From Sordariomycetes sp. S80-01Y (lineage: Eukaryota > Ascomycota > Sordariomycetes), in NCBI GenBank assembly GCA_037042185.1, contig JAXQJY010000027.1, forward strand, positions 2,046,001-2,110,000: a DNA stretch of 64,000 bases, given 5' to 3'. A program made the translations under genes and the position numbers. Each line of letters opens with the position of its first letter. Position 1 is the stretch's first letter. Below the pieces are notes generated by a model that was given only the letters and a program-made list of their open reading frames with translations, did not search any database and was not told where the DNA came from. Of this stretch, positions 1 to 11,941 are shown piece by piece.

Positions 1-353
1 AGTGGGCTGGACTCACGCTCGGCTACATCAGCGCCGTGTGCTATCTCTGGTGAGTCGGACGCAATCAGCGCGAGGGAATCCGAATGCTGACAGACCGCAG
101 TGCGCGCCTTCCTCAAATCTGGAAGAACTACAAGGAGAAATCCTGCGAGGGCCTGTCGCTTCTCTTCTTCATGCTTTCCCTTACTGGAAACCTGACCTAC
201 GGCATCAGCCTGGTCGCTTACTCGCAGGAGCAGAAGTACCTCCTCAACGCCCTGCCATTCCTCATTGGTTCGGTCGGTACAATCGTTGAGGACTGCGTCA
301 TCTTCGTCCAGATCCGACTCTACGGCCACAACAAGCGAGCGGTCGCTGAGTAA
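1..353 (+). CDS. PQ-loop repeat vacuolar transporter, C-terminal part
   Basis: 3' end of a gene that begins before the window. Exons 1-49 and 101-353 are joined across a 51-bp GT-AG intron (50-100). The joined reading gives the PQ-loop signature LGYISAVCYLCARLPQIWKN, which spans the junction and so confirms the splice. Two or three hydrophobic segments follow, then a short charged tail ending KRAVAE. The family (yeast Ypq1-3/Rtc2, human PQLC2/cystinosin relatives) consists of seven-helix vacuolar or lysosomal exporters of basic amino acids with two PQ loops; this piece is the second PQ loop and the last helices. Family membership is clear from the motif. The substrate is inferred only from relatives. 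Confidence 0.88.
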
Positions 354-959
354 GGCTTCCCACGCTGATGGCGTGAATTGACGTGGTCCGCCCCTGGGTA
401 GACACTGCCAGGGTCGGTCGCATGACGTAGATGACTTGCATTGCTGTGTTCTTGTTGGGATTGATTTTCGCATCGGACGGCGTCAGGAAGCATACCTAGG
501 ACGGGTCATTATATCTTTGCTTTACAACATTGGCTTTTTATAACTGGAGTGGGAACTGTGCCTCGAGAGAAGCGGCACCGTCCCGGATGGAGAGAACACG
601 ATGAGAAGAAGTGCATTTGCCCTACAACTACCTAGTCATATCTTTTGATAGCATTGCGAGCTCCTGAATAGATGCAGACACTTAGTTACTACTCAGCACA
701 AACGCCCTCTCACCTGCTCAATGGTTGGCAACTCTCACAGCCAGTACAAGTAACCCTGTCACCTTCGTCCCAAAGATCTTTCGTCCCGTTGCCCCTCGGT
801 GGGGCTCCGATCGCGGGGCAACCTCCGTCACCCAAGGGTCCTCCCGCCAAACTTATTCTCGCAGCTCGACTCAACATCAACAAAATCCCCCATCGTCGAC
901 CGGATCCCCCCTTATTTTCCTCCAGAAGCGGCTTCGAAGGACCGAAGATAACCACCACA
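354..959. other. Intergenic: PQ-loop gene 3' UTR and HOM2 promoter
   Basis: There is no convincing coding sequence. The proximal part should carry the 3' UTR of the PQ-loop gene. The last ~150 bases before the HOM2 start are rich in C and T, as in many fungal 5' leaders. Open frames here (for example 672-1445) run across the HOM2 first intron and are chance frames. Confidence 0.6.
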
Positions 960-2308
960 ATGGGTTCCAAAATGCCTGTCAAGAAGTGCGGTGCGTCTCC
1001 ACGGCCCCCCCTCCCCGGTCGCGACTCACTACGGCCGTTTCTTCTTCTCAACTATTCGACAACGTCCACCTTCGCTTTCGACATGGGGCTGACATTTAGA
1101 GAACAGGCGTCCTTGGCTGCACCGGCTCCGTCGGCCAGCGCTTCATCCTCCTCCTCCAGAACCATCCGACCCTCAAGCTCCACGCCATCGGCGCCTCCTC
1201 CCGCTCCGCGGGCAAGCCCTACCGCGACGCCGTCCGGTGGAAGCAGGCCTCCCCCATCGGCGCCCTGGGCGACATGGTCGTGCGGGAGTGCAAGGCCTCC
1301 GAGTTCAGCGATTGCGATGTTGTCTTCTCGGGGTTGGACTCTGATGTGGCTGGCGACATTGGTACGTTCTTTCCTGCTTTGCTGCGCTCTTGGTCTGGGG
1401 CGAAGCGGTCGAGAAGGCGGGCAAACGAGGACACTGCTAACATGAAATAGAGATGGAGTTCGTCAAAGCGAACATCCCCATTTTCTCCAATGCCAAGAAC
1501 TACCGCAAAGATCCGCTCGTCCCCCTCGTTGTTCCCACGGTCAACCTGCCGCACCTCGATCTCATCACCCACCAGCGGGCCTCATGGTCCCTGAACAAGG
1601 GCTTCCTCGTCTGCAACTCCAACTGCGCCGTCATCGGGCTGGTCATTCCCTTCGCCGCCCTGCAGGCCGCCTTCGGACCGATTGATAAGGTGTCCATCGT
1701 GACCCTGCAGGCCGTCAGCGGCGCCGGGTATCCGGGCGTCAGCAGCATGGACATGATCGACAACGTCGTGCCCTTCATCAGCGGCGAGGAGGACAAGCTC
1801 GAGAGCGAGGCGAGGAAGATTCTGGGCAGTCTGAACGCGCAGAAGCAGGGATTCGAGGAGCAGTCCACGCTGAAGGTCAGCGCCGCCTGCAACCGCGTCC
1901 CTGTGATGGACGGGCACACGGCCTGCGTCTCGCTCTCCTTCGCCTCTGACAAGAAGCCTACCGCCGAGCAGGTCAAGAAGGCGCTGAGGGACTACAAGAC
2001 GGAGGCGCAGGCACTCGGCTGCCCCAGCGCCCCGGAGGAGCCCATCGTGGTCTTCGACGAGGCGGACAGGCCGCAGCCTCGGTTGGACAGGGAGCTCGGC
2101 AAGGGGTACAGCGTCAGTGTTGGACGTGTGAGGGAGGACGAGGCAGGCATCTTCGATGTCAAGTTTGTCGCGTTGAGCCATAACAGTGAGTTTCCTTGCC
2201 CCGATCTGCTGATTGATGAGAAGCTAATGCTCTGTAGCTGTCATCGGAGCCGCTGGCTCGTCGATACTGAACGCTGAGGCAGCTGTCCTTAAGGGTTACA
2301 TCCAGTGA
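960..2308 (+). CDS. HOM2: Aspartate-semialdehyde dehydrogenase
   Basis: Reduces aspartyl-4-phosphate to aspartate semialdehyde with NADPH, the second step toward threonine, methionine and isoleucine in the cytosol. Exons 960-990, 1107-1361, 1451-2185 and 2238-2308 give 363 residues, close to yeast Hom2 (365). The nucleotide-binding loop [13 protein letters not shown] is at residues 11-23, built by the first splice join. The catalytic cysteine is about residue 154 in CNSNCAVIG. The downstream [13 protein letters not shown] and [12 protein letters not shown] segments are the conserved active-site and substrate-binding parts. All three introns are GT-AG, 52-116 bp. The start is the ATG just before the dinucleotide fold, and the last exon ends with the family-typical AAVLKGYIQ. 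The gene converges on the RING ligase gene downstream. Residues after the catalytic Cys (AVIG) differ from yeast (STAG). Confidence 0.95.
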
Positions 2309-2743
2309 GCTACGTCAGCGGAGGGGGCGAGATCATGATTAAACAGAGAATTATGAGGTAGAAATAGAGTCAAAAGGGGAAAAAGATAGAATCGCCGTAA
2401 AAAGCACTGTCACGCCTTCGAGTTCAAGGGTATGGATCTTCATTCAAGGTCTGGGTATATCTCACCATGCTTCATCGCTGCACCGCGTAATATCCCTGCC
2501 CATCATCATATATGCCTAAACGCCAGCTGGAAACAAGAAAAACATTGCCAACAAAAAACCGAGGTGGGTCTTCCATGTCCCATGTGAGTGATGCTGTACC
2601 GACCCTTTGTCCCTGTTGCCACGCTGTCACGCGGGCGCGCTAATCCCTCCCATCCATATTACGCCCTGCAAATGAAAATTGATGTAGTTTCGACCTCCAT
2701 GGTCTGGTCATGGTCTATAAAAGGTCAAGATGAGTTACGTGAA
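2309..2743. other. Intergenic between convergent HOM2 and RING ligase genes
   Basis: This stretch holds the two facing 3' UTRs. No open frame resembles a protein and no RNA gene is visible. It is fairly A/T-rich, as expected for 3' ends. Confidence 0.55.
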
Positions 2744-5246
2744 TCATCGATTGCGATCTCCCCGAGGTGGTGGTGTCCCTGAGCGTCGAGGGGAGAAACT
2801 GCTGGGCCAGAAGCTCGTCCAGTTATCTTGTCGGTTCGATTCATGAGATCCAGAGAGGATGCCCTGTTCGACATCGCGTTCATCATCTGTGGCGTGGGTG
2901 CCAGACGCCTCGCCGCTGGGCTCGTCGTCGCTGTCGTCGTGGTAGGAATCGTAGAGTGGGCTGGAGGAGGAGCCACCGGCCAGGGAACGGACGACATCGC
3001 CTTTGCAGATGGGGCATGTACGTCGACGAGTTGTAAGCCATGGCGTGCTATGAGGGTTAGTCAGACATCTAGAAGTAGAGCGGAGCGATCACATACATGC
3101 AGTCTACGTGGAACTCGTGGCCACAGGGCAGACTCATCACCTGGCTCACGCCGTCGACGTATTCCTCCAGACACACAACACATTCGACCTGTCGCCCCAT
3201 GTACTTCCTCCACTCCGCTGAGAAACCACCTGCACACTTCTCGTGCTCGCTTCTCCCCTGTCGAGAGGATGTTCTCGGTGGCGTGGGGACAGCCGATGTC
3301 GGGGTCAAAAGGCTGCTATCGCTCTCTGGAACGCCAGTAGTCGTCCGAGATCTCGGTCGCGACCGTCGCGGCGGATTCTGTTGGAGCAGAGGAGTCGTAG
3401 GGGACGTGCTCGACGGCGATGGTTGCCGAGGAGATGGGCTTATGGAAGCAGCGACTGTGTGGTATGTTCGTACGGGAAGCTGTTCAACAACGGATTTCGG
3501 GGCCCTCCACCTCCTCCTGCGAATCCTAGCACGGAGAACGAGAAGTGCATAAACCACGGTCAATGTCACGAGCGGGCTGATAACCAGCACGAGAAGGGTG
3601 TCGAAGAACGGAGTTGCACTGCCAGTGGGCGTAATTGTAACCCAGAGTCCCTCGTGAGACCCGGAGTCAGGTTGGTCAGGCGTACTAGGTTCCCTTGGCT
3701 CGTCTTCCATGGACTTGTCCAGGGAGGCCTCGAGGAGACGATGTTCCTCCGTATGCGAGCCGAATATCTTTCCCATGAGGGTTCTGCTGTGTCTGCTAGA
3801 CTCCAGAATCTCGTCACGGAAGGCAGAGTTCTTGACGGACTTGGTTAGGGCCTTGTAAGGGTTATACTCGCCGTTACCCTGTGTGACTCTGCTGTGCTTA
3901 AGGTCTTGTGAGCCTTTTTCTGGGGATTTGGAGACTTTGGCGAAGGCGGGGTCGCTTGTGATCTTCTCGGAGCTGTCTGTGCGACCTGAATGGTCTTGTC
4001 CGACGAGATCAGGATCTCGCCAGTCGTGGACGCCAATGACGAAGGCATCGTTGTCTTCGTCCGCATTTGACCGGCCTTTAGATTGGCGGGTATCAGCTTC
4101 CTTCTCATCGTTCCATTCTTCGACCATGACCCAGTCATTGTTGGAAGGGCTGCTGGCGCCGTCCGTGGCACGTGCCGAGCCCCAGAACAGCCTTGAGAAC
4201 CAACTGCGTTTGGGCGGCGTGGGAGTGACTGCTCTGGCCATCATCGGCCTAGCAGCCCGCTTCTGTTTCTTGGGCGTAAACGCGTCAGCCTCTGGCTTGG
4301 CATCCTCAAGCTTAGGCCCTTGCTGGACTTTGAGAGTCTGGCGACCGTGGTCGTCCAAGGCATCCTCGATGAAGCTCCCAGGCTGCGTCAGAGAAGACAG
4401 CAGCTGCGCCGTGGTGCGCGCCGTGAACACGGACGGAATCGTGACATTGTCCACCTCCTCTCCATGGGCGAACATCTGGATCAGAGGTCCCCCCTTTCGA
4501 TTGTCACCCACAATGACGGCGACTGCACCCCTGCGCTGCGCCCACATGACCTTGTCTAAGAATCCGCATCCTCCACGCATCAGCAGCACAACCTTGCCCT
4601 CGATCTCCGCGCCTTCCTGGATCGACTGAATATCCGCATGAGATGTTTGGTGGAGGACCATTGAGGGTTTCTCGCTCCCATGCTCGTGATCGCCTGCGCT
4701 TTCCTCGGCGTCGGGAATATCTTGCTTCGACTTGGCAATGGCATCCCGGTTGTCCCGGTCGAGCAGAGAGTCGCCGGCTGTGCGCCTGCCGGGAGCCATT
4801 CGACGAGTCGATGTCGACACACTGGGCGCTGTGGCAGCTCTGAGAGTATTTCTCAATGACTTCCTGCCCTCTTCCCTGTCCCAAGCGGGAAGGTCACTGC
4901 ACCCAAGCTCGCCATCTGTGTCCGATGTATCCTCCGAGAAACCACTACCGACCCAGAGCTGCCCGCTCAGTCCTCTCGCATGCAGCTTTGGCCCAAACGC
5001 AGCCGGGCGAGCAGCAAAAGAAGTGCTGTTGTCGTCGGTCAAGCTGATGGCGGCATTCGGCGGGAAGAGGGAGAAGGGCGTGTTGTAGTACATGTAGCCC
5101 CACACGCCAGCCTTCTTCTTGTCATTTGCGGAGGACGGTGTTCGGTATGCAGTGGACGGCGTACGAGAGGCCGTTACGGCGCGGCCGAGGAGGAAAAAGG
5201 AGCAGGCGAGAAAGAGGACGAGGACGGCGATGCGTGGTGGCCGCAT
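2744..5246 (-). CDS. PA-domain, single-pass membrane RING-H2 E3 ubiquitin ligase
   Basis: Exons 5246-3097 and 3047-2744 (minus strand) give 817 residues. A signal peptide at 1-27 (hydrophobic LVLFLACSFFLLG) leads a lumenal part whose segment ~205-285 (EGKVVLLMRGGCGFLDKV, then GAVAVIVGDN) is a protease-associated (PA) domain. A membrane helix at ~547-571 is followed by a basic stop-transfer stretch. The cytosolic RING-H2 finger at ~689-733 (CVVCLEEY ... CGHEFHVDC ... CPIC) is completed by the 49-bp intron splice. This PA-TM-RING order matches animal GRAIL/RNF13-type ligases, which ubiquitinate membrane cargo in the endosomal system. Role and location here are inferred from that architecture. 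I chose the Met at 5246 because it puts the hydrophobic segment at the N-terminus; an in-frame Met at 5405 would add 53 residues in front of it. Its start faces the Zn2Cys6 regulator gene at 7295. Confidence 0.87.
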
Positions 5247-7294
5247 CTCGGTGGTTCGGATGAGCCGGCGACAAGCGATGTCGCAGCGGCGTCGGCTGGG
5301 GGAAAGGCTCGACGAGGATAAAGGCTGGACGGAAGAGATGAGAAGAATGTGCACGTTGGCGAGATGCGTACACCAAGAGAGGAGCTGACGTTGAGAGTCA
5401 GTCACCTCAAGCTGGTGGCCGAGGCCAGTCGATGGGTGTCATGGACCCTCGGGTGCAGAAGAATAGAGTTCAGACGAGGGGGACGGATTCGTGAATCGTG
5501 GAGTTGAATATTTCGCGAAGTAGAAAGCTGGCTATGGCGAGGCAAAGGAGATCGGCAGGGAGGAAATCAGGAAAAGAGACAGAGAGGGGACGGAGCTGAG
5601 CAGGTCGAGAAGGTCAGGCCGTGATGAACTGAGTGGTGTGATCTGGGGTCACGGTCTCGGGGGACTTTGAGGTCTTGGGGGTCCAGACAGAGGGGCGCAG
5701 TGGCCGACAGCGGTGGACCGCCAAGACCGATCCGGACATCCACTGGCAGGCAGGCCGCCAGCGTCTTAGGTTGGTCTCCCTGCCTCCCAATGATGGCCTC
5801 GACGCCGTCGCTGAGCGCACCTGAGTGCCGAGCTATCCTCGTCGACTCGCTGCAAGATACAGCTGTTTACCTGTAACGACACCGTGAGCTGCCACAGACG
5901 CCGCTCTATGTTCTACTGCCGAGACTGGCCCGCCCATTTAACCCCCTGCCACGGCCCACGCAACGACACGGACCGTGTTTGTGCCCGTATGCTAGTGCTC
6001 GATACGTACAAACAAGAGGGCATTTGCACCTCAATCAACATGTTTGTGTCCGGGACTTCAGGCACAAAATGCCTCCATTGACAACCGCCCGCACCTGACG
6101 CGACCAATCACGCCGGCTTCTATGCCTGACCGCCAGCTCTGGAGGCTGGTCAGTTGGAGAACATGACCTCACCCTGAAAAAGATACCGTGACTCCCCCCT
6201 ACAGAAACCTGGAACCCCTCACATGGCCCAGCGTCTTGGCGGAGCATCACCGGGAGGGGAGGGGGGGGGCAGGTCAAAAGTCTCAAACATCGACAGAAAC
6301 ACCGGCATCGTTGTCCCGCCGTTCCCTGCTGTTCCGCCGTTCTCGAGCTCACATCACGGTCTCAGGGGGGCAATTCTGTCCGGCATGGACGCGCTTCACC
6401 GAGCCACTGACCGCACCGATTGCCGAAGCTGAAGAACAGAGCGTTGGCTGCGCCCTGAGGCGCTCCGACTTGACCCCTGGACCCATCACGGGGATGGGTG
6501 TCAAATTGGAGGCTGGCCATCTAGAAATGGTCGGAAGAGCAAGAAAAATAAAAGTGCAAAGCCCATTCCTGCCATCTCGTAGCGTCGGTTTCACACATAG
6601 CGTCGTCTTTGCACGTAGTGCCGTGTCAGCGGCAGAGACGGAGTCCCAAGCCAAGCGACCACATCCCTGTCATGGCCTGTTGCGGCGCTCGGACGCGGCG
6701 GAAGCGCAGCCACGCAAGACGATGCCCACGCGGAAAGGGAGGATTGTACAGTACGGAGTAGCTCTGATAAGATTATGAGAACGAGGCAACGGAGCCTGCT
6801 TTATATAGACCTCGTCTGATTGCCTCAGCCCTGTCAGTGGGTTTCGGCCCCGGTGGAGACCTCACTTACACCCTCATGCAGCCGCCGTAAAAGTGATCGC
6901 TGCGGATCCGGCTTCCCCACACTCCGGGACGCCGAACCTGATCCTGATCTTCAGCCGTAGGGCACCGCACCGGCGGATTGGGAGAGTCGAAGTACGTCTT
7001 TTCACGACCGCAAGATACCCTTTCGTGCTTCCCACACTTGCCTTTCGCAAGAGCCCTTCTCACAGGTAGCTGTAGCGAGGAGGCCCGCCAGTATTGCTGA
7101 CGCCCAAGGCTTGTCCACACATTCTTCTGGAGGCCTAGGTCGGAAGACCTGACACCTGCTTGTCCATTCTTCAACTTTTATTCCCATTCTAAAAGCTTTC
7201 TGTACCGTGATCTGCATTCTGCAGAGCTCGTATATTGCTGCCGGGCGGGCATTCCCCCACCAACTCCGGACATCCGCAAATCCCCCAAGCCAGC
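5247..7294. other. Intergenic, divergent promoter region (2 kb)
   Basis: This separates the divergent RING ligase and Zn2Cys6 regulator genes. Open frames here (for example 6188-6778) look like chance frames: no known motif and odd composition. A TATA-like tttatataga lies near 6800, about 500 bp before the regulator ATG. Nothing else is supported. Confidence 0.5.
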
Positions 7295-9389
7295 ATGACC
7301 CCATCGGCGAGCCCACCTATATCGAAGGCAGAGGCTACAGCTCCTGCAAAGAAGACCCGAATTGGCGCTCCAAATGTCCGAACGGGATGCGCAACGTGTA
7401 GGTGCCAGGTGCTCATGCGCAGGACGGTGACTGACTGTATGCAGGCAAGTGTGTACTGCATGTCCGGCCGATCAAACCCGCATGTTGAACTGACAAAATC
7501 TTAGACAGAGGCACATCAAGTGCGACGAGACGCAGCCGGCATGTATGAAATGTCTGAGGACAAGAGGCGTCTGCGACGGCTACTACATCAAGCCTCGGAA
7601 GAACGAGTCCAAGAGGTCAAAACAGACTGTCCGAGTTGTGAAGACGACAGGAACCTCCAGCAATGCAGAAACGGACTCTTTAACAATCTCAGTCGATGAT
7701 ACCGCTCCGAGTAACGCTTCTAAGACGTCTTCAACTCTCTTCCTCGAACCTGATATCAACTCCATCGACTTTGCCAACCCTTCCCAGCATGCCTACTTTG
7801 AAGAATGGCAGTACCTCACGACTCGCCCTTTAGGCGGCTACAGTGCCTCCAAACTCTGGACAGTCTTCATGCCACAGCTCAGCCGCCAGTCTCCAGCCCT
7901 GCGCCTCGCAGCCATGAGCATCGGAGCGATGAGCCGCGCCTTGGCCTTGCGTTGCACCGGAGCGAACCCCTTGAAAACGATACACTACAACAATGCAGTC
8001 GATTTATACTGCCGAGCGTTGCGCGCTCAGAGCTTGGCGAAGTTGAATAGTATCAGGGACATCTTGGTGACCAGTATCCTCTTCATCAGCTTCGAAGCTT
8101 TGAGGGGGAATAAGAAGAGTGCGTTGGCGCACGTCATGCACGGGTTCAGCCTCCTCGGAAACATCCTAACCGACGAGACTGGCAGACTCCAGTATCTGGC
8201 CCCTCATCCGACGGAGCTCGTCGCTGAAATCCTGCGGCTTTATTTCCAAGTCGGAGTTCAGACGCAGACTGTTCTCACTAGTCATCTTGGACAGCAGGAC
8301 CCTCCCACCAAGGTCCTCACTGGAAGCATCCGTCTTGAGGAGAAGGGCACAGAGGGCTTCATACAGACCATGAACACTTGGCTTCGACCGAAGATGGAGC
8401 TAGATACTTTCCCCTCCGAGATTCAAAACGTTCAAGAAGCCGAGGGGTGTTGGGAGGCAGTAGAGCACTCAATCTCCGCGACCGGCTCCGGCCTGGTTGC
8501 ACTCGTATACGACCTCCAGCTTCCGGATGCCACAGATGACGAACTGGTTGACCGCTTCTTCAGCGCACTCAGCCGGCACCCGCGGATTTTGCAATTTGTT
8601 AAGTCGTCGCAGACACGGCTCAATAAGTTTGACGAGGCCTTTCAACTGCTCTACTCCCAGGCTTCACCGCATATCAACAAAGAGCACTTCATCCGTCTCG
8701 TCCAGATCCGCATCGACTATCTGGCACAAAAGCTCTATTCGCTCTTCTCGGTCCGCTATTCCCTCAAAGTCGTGTTAACTCTGACCCCGTTGTGCCGGGA
8801 GCTGAATGATCTTTGCGAGACGATATTGAAGGAGCAGTACGTTAATCCGCGGGGTCCCTCTGATCGCTTCAGCATGCGTTCTGCCCTGACTTGGCACTTG
8901 ACCTTCGTCGCCATGAACTGCCGCGATGCTATGGTTCGCGAGAACGCCATCAGAATCTTGGATGTATATCCACGGCGTGATTGCCTCATCGATTCAAGGG
9001 CATTACAGGCCGTGGCAGAACGCAATAGGACTCTAGAGATTGTCAACGCCGCTACATCAGATCCGCCGGAAGTTCAATGGCAACGCCTCTGCCGCCGGGT
9101 CTTTCTATTCGAGGATGCAGGCCTCAAGATCGTCTTTAGAGCTATGCATCCCAGCGTCGACGAGTCAACAGGGAAGACGAAGTGGGAGCTGAGGGAGGAG
9201 ACGACAGTGAGTGATAGTTGGTGCGATGAACATCCAGAGCCGGAGAAGCAATGGAAATCGAGACCCTTGACCATTCGAGGGTTGATATTACAGTGGGGGC
9301 GGACGAGCACCGTTTGGGCGGATGGACTATACTCCACGATGGCAGGGACGAGTAGTAACGGGGGTCCAGGGGCGTTGTGTTTGGCTTGA
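7295..9389 (+). CDS. Zn2Cys6 fungal transcription factor
   Basis: Exons 7295-7401 and 7505-9389 give 663 residues. The N-terminal binuclear zinc cluster has C32, C35, C42, C49, C52 and C59 (GCATCRQRHIKCDE, then ACMKCLRTRGVCDGY). The Cx2Cx6C spacing is exact only if the 103-bp intron ends at ttag (7504), which fixes the acceptor. A basic linker follows, then a long helical region with no further motif I can name, as in the fungal-specific C6 factors whose middle region is a regulatory domain. It should bind DNA in the nucleus; target genes are not visible. The gene converges on the RS-rich gene, with only 129 bp between stop codons. Confidence 0.9.
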
Positions 9390-9518
9390 TTGTGGGCATT
9401 TGGAGGCGTGGTTTGCCAACCGCGAGGAGCAGCTCATGCGTAAACTTGATCACTTCGCAGCCTCTATGTGTCAATATGTAGTAGTCAAAGTACATCCATC
9501 AAGTATGTTCAAGCCCCC

Positions 9519-10683
9519 TCAGTGCTTCCCTTGGTCCCATTCCCGCTTCTCACCGGCTCCAGACCAGTGCACGTCTGCCTCAGGTCTTTGGCTTCCCTTC
9601 TCTGTCTTCTTGATGACATCCTCTCCGAAGCCGGCTTCACGCAGCCTGGCCTCTTGAACCTGCTTGAGCTTCTGGCGGTCTCTGAACGCCTCCACCTCAT
9701 CGTCCCAGCTGCCGCCTTCTGGCAGGTCATCCTCCATCTCCGTGTCTTTGCTGGGATCGTAGCTGTCGGAAAAGCGCTGATCTATGCCGGACGACCCTGC
9801 GAGGCGTCCCCGTCCCCGCGGTTTGGGCGCTGGCTGAGGGCCTATCAAGTCATCTGTAGGGTCCGAGTTTTCGTTCGCCGACGATGCAGACACCGTACGT
9901 CTCCGTCTGACGGGGCTACGATGCCTGTGCCTGTGGCCTTTCCTGTCGGGAGACCTTGATCTACGACGGCGACAGTTCTGTGAGCGATCTTCATCTCGTT
10001 GCCTCCGATCTCGCCGTTCGCTTCGATCCTCATCGTCTGACGCTGAGCGTCGGCGCGAGCGGCGCGAATGTGATTTTCTGCTCTGGTCTCGCTCGTCGTG
10101 GTCGTCGGCTAGACGCCCATGCGATGTCTTCTGGTTGCGACTGGAAAATAAATCATCACTGCCCTTCGATGGTGTTCTCTTCTCGCCACGCCGCCGCGAC
10201 TGCGCTCCAGAGGCCTCCGGCTTGTCCCTTGAAGAACCATCGTCCTTGGACTTTTTCGGCCGTTTCCCACCTAATATGGCATGTATATCACCCATTTGCC
10301 TTCGGCGGATATCCCCGGTATTTGGATTGGTCTTGAGGCGCTTAACCTCCTCGGCCCGTTCCAGATCCTGGAGTCTCGCCCTTGACTCGGCCTCTTCCTT
10401 GGCGAGAAGATTCTTGTTGTGGTTATCAGTGCTTTTTATGACGTTTCTCAGGAAGCGTGTATTTGGTTTAGGTGCGTTTGCCGGCCTAATGAGAGTGCCA
10501 TTGTCAGCAATGACTCTCTATAGCTAGGTCCGCTCAGGTCCGGTATCGATGGCTAGCGTACTTCTTGGACGAGGACGAGAAGGCCTCCATCCCCATTGCC
10601 GAATATTTCAACGAGCAGTCCTTCGCATCTTTCGCTAGGAGGTCGGCGACGTAATCGTCCGTCAGAAAGTCGTCGTTGCCCAT
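9519..10683 (-). CDS. RS-rich conserved fungal protein, splicing-factor type
   Basis: Exons 10683-10562 and 10485-9519 (minus strand) give 362 residues, joined across a 76-bp GT-AG intron in phase 2. The N-terminus (DDYVADLLAKDAKD) and the segment beginning RFLRNVIKSTDNHN, followed by a coiled charged stretch and MGDIHAILGGK, look strongly conserved. The middle is an Arg/Ser/Asp-rich domain with many RS, RR and SP pairs, and the C-terminus has an acidic WDDEVEAFRDRQ helix. RS domains mark pre-mRNA splicing proteins. As I recall, similar fungal proteins are often annotated as pre-mRNA splicing factor 38B-like, but I cannot confirm orthology, so no symbol is given. It is divergent from the Sos7 gene, with 409 bp between starts. 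Confidence 0.8.
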
Positions 10684-11092
10684 GGCGGCGGTGTCCAGAG
10701 TCCGAAACTGGTCAGAACCATACGTGGTGACAGGTGGAAGCCCTGCTGCTTGTTGTACGGCAAGATTGAGAATCGGCGGCTCTTAGCAGCTTGTATGATA
10801 CGCGGTGCGATGAATAGTCGGAGAGGTGTAGGCTGGGATGTCTATGGTTGATGATACAAGTTGTTGGCATTCGCAGGAATTCGGTTTGCGCCGCCGATTT
10901 GCGGCTTTACTGAGGTGGCATCATGTTGCCCCACACTAACCGCATCTAGGCGAAAGTAAACATCGCATTTCCTCAACGCGCCGAACCTCGAATTCTACCC
11001 CATCCCACCTTTGAGTTAATCGCTTCACGTCGCGAATTCTAACAAAGCCACCGAAACACATCAAACCAAAAGCGCAGCTTAGACTCATCAGT
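10684..11092. promoter_or_regulatory. Shared divergent promoter, RS-rich gene / Sos7
   Basis: This 409-bp gap lies between two start codons that point away from each other, so it must hold both promoters. I see no TATA box in a standard place and no repeated binding site. The function is inferred from position only. Confidence 0.55.
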
Positions 11093-11941
11093 ATGGACCC
11101 CGCGAAGACGGACGAGGTGCTCTCAGCCCTCGAGGACCTCCAAACACACGAGATCAGCATCATTAAGCTCAGCGAGCCCATCTCAGCAACCGCCCAGCAA
11201 GAAGATGCGCGCAATCGCGAGTCCGACGCGTCCAACGTACCGCTCGACGAACCAACTCCTGCTAGCCTCGATGCAGACCTCGCCCACTACAAGGAGCTCT
11301 TCGCAAAGCTGCGCTTCAGCTACGTCGAACAGGTCACCAAGGAGAAGTTCATCCGCGCCATCGTTGGCGACCCGCCTGTCATCGTCACGATGCAGGAGAA
11401 CCTCGAGTTTGAGAAGCACAATCAAGCCTTGAAGTCGGAACTCAAGGCGCTGAAGCGAGAGGTGGAAGATATGGTTGCCGATCTGGAGGCAAGGGGCGTG
11501 GAGTTGAGCAAACGGTACGAACAAGTCCAGCTGGAAACCACACGACTACGCGAACTTCCTCAAAAATGCGAAGAACTCGAGAACAAGATCGAAGACCTCA
11601 AGGCCGCGCAAGACATCACTGGCACGGACGCAAACATGAACTTGCCGCTGAATAAGACGAGGGAGCTCGTGGCGCGTCGCAAGCGGGAACAACAAGATCT
11701 AGCGCGGGAGCTGGAGGCGCTTCAGGCCAAGGCACCGAGGAAGAAGAAGGAGGCGGAAAGGTTGCAGGCTGAACTGCAGCCGTTGGAGACGAAGAGGCAG
11801 AACGGCATAGCTGCTGCGAAAGAGGCTCAGAGGAGGAAGGAGGCCAGCTTAGGAGGGGCGGCGGATGATCTCGAGCAAAGGGCTAGATGGTTCAGGGCGA
11901 GCGAGAGTGTTCTGAAACAGGTCCTGGATATCAAGGGCTGA
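11093..11941 (+). CDS. SOS7: Kinetochore protein Sos7-like, coiled coil
   Basis: Single-exon gene, 282 residues. The conserved core at ~85-115 (HYKELFAKLRFSYVEQVTKE, then FIRAIVGDPP) is the Sos7 signature; almost everything after residue 125 is charged heptad coiled coil (long runs of E, K, R, L). Fission-yeast Sos7 forms a complex with the KNL1 homologue Spc7 at the outer kinetochore, and budding-yeast Kre28 is its counterpart. The protein should therefore sit at centromeres and link the KMN network to microtubule attachment. The start ATG is the first in frame after the divergent promoter. The assignment rests on the N-terminal motif plus coiled-coil build and matching length; the coiled coil alone would not be enough. 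Confidence 0.85.
   Translation: MDPAKTDEVLSALEDLQTHEISIIKLSEPISATAQQEDARNRESDASNVPLDEPTPASLDADLAHYKELFAKLRFSYVEQVTKEKFIRAIVGDPPVIVTMQENLEFEKHNQALKSELKALKREVEDMVADLEARGVELSKRYEQVQLETTRLRELPQKCEELENKIEDLKAAQDITGTDANMNLPLNKTRELVARRKREQQDLARELEALQAKAPRKKKEAERLQAELQPLETKRQNGIAAAKEAQRRKEASLGGAADDLEQRARWFRASESVLKQVLDIKG

Noticed and set aside
5247-5405. Alternative upstream start for the PA-RING ligase
   Set aside because: It would place 53 residues before the signal peptide; the downstream Met gives a normal secretory start.
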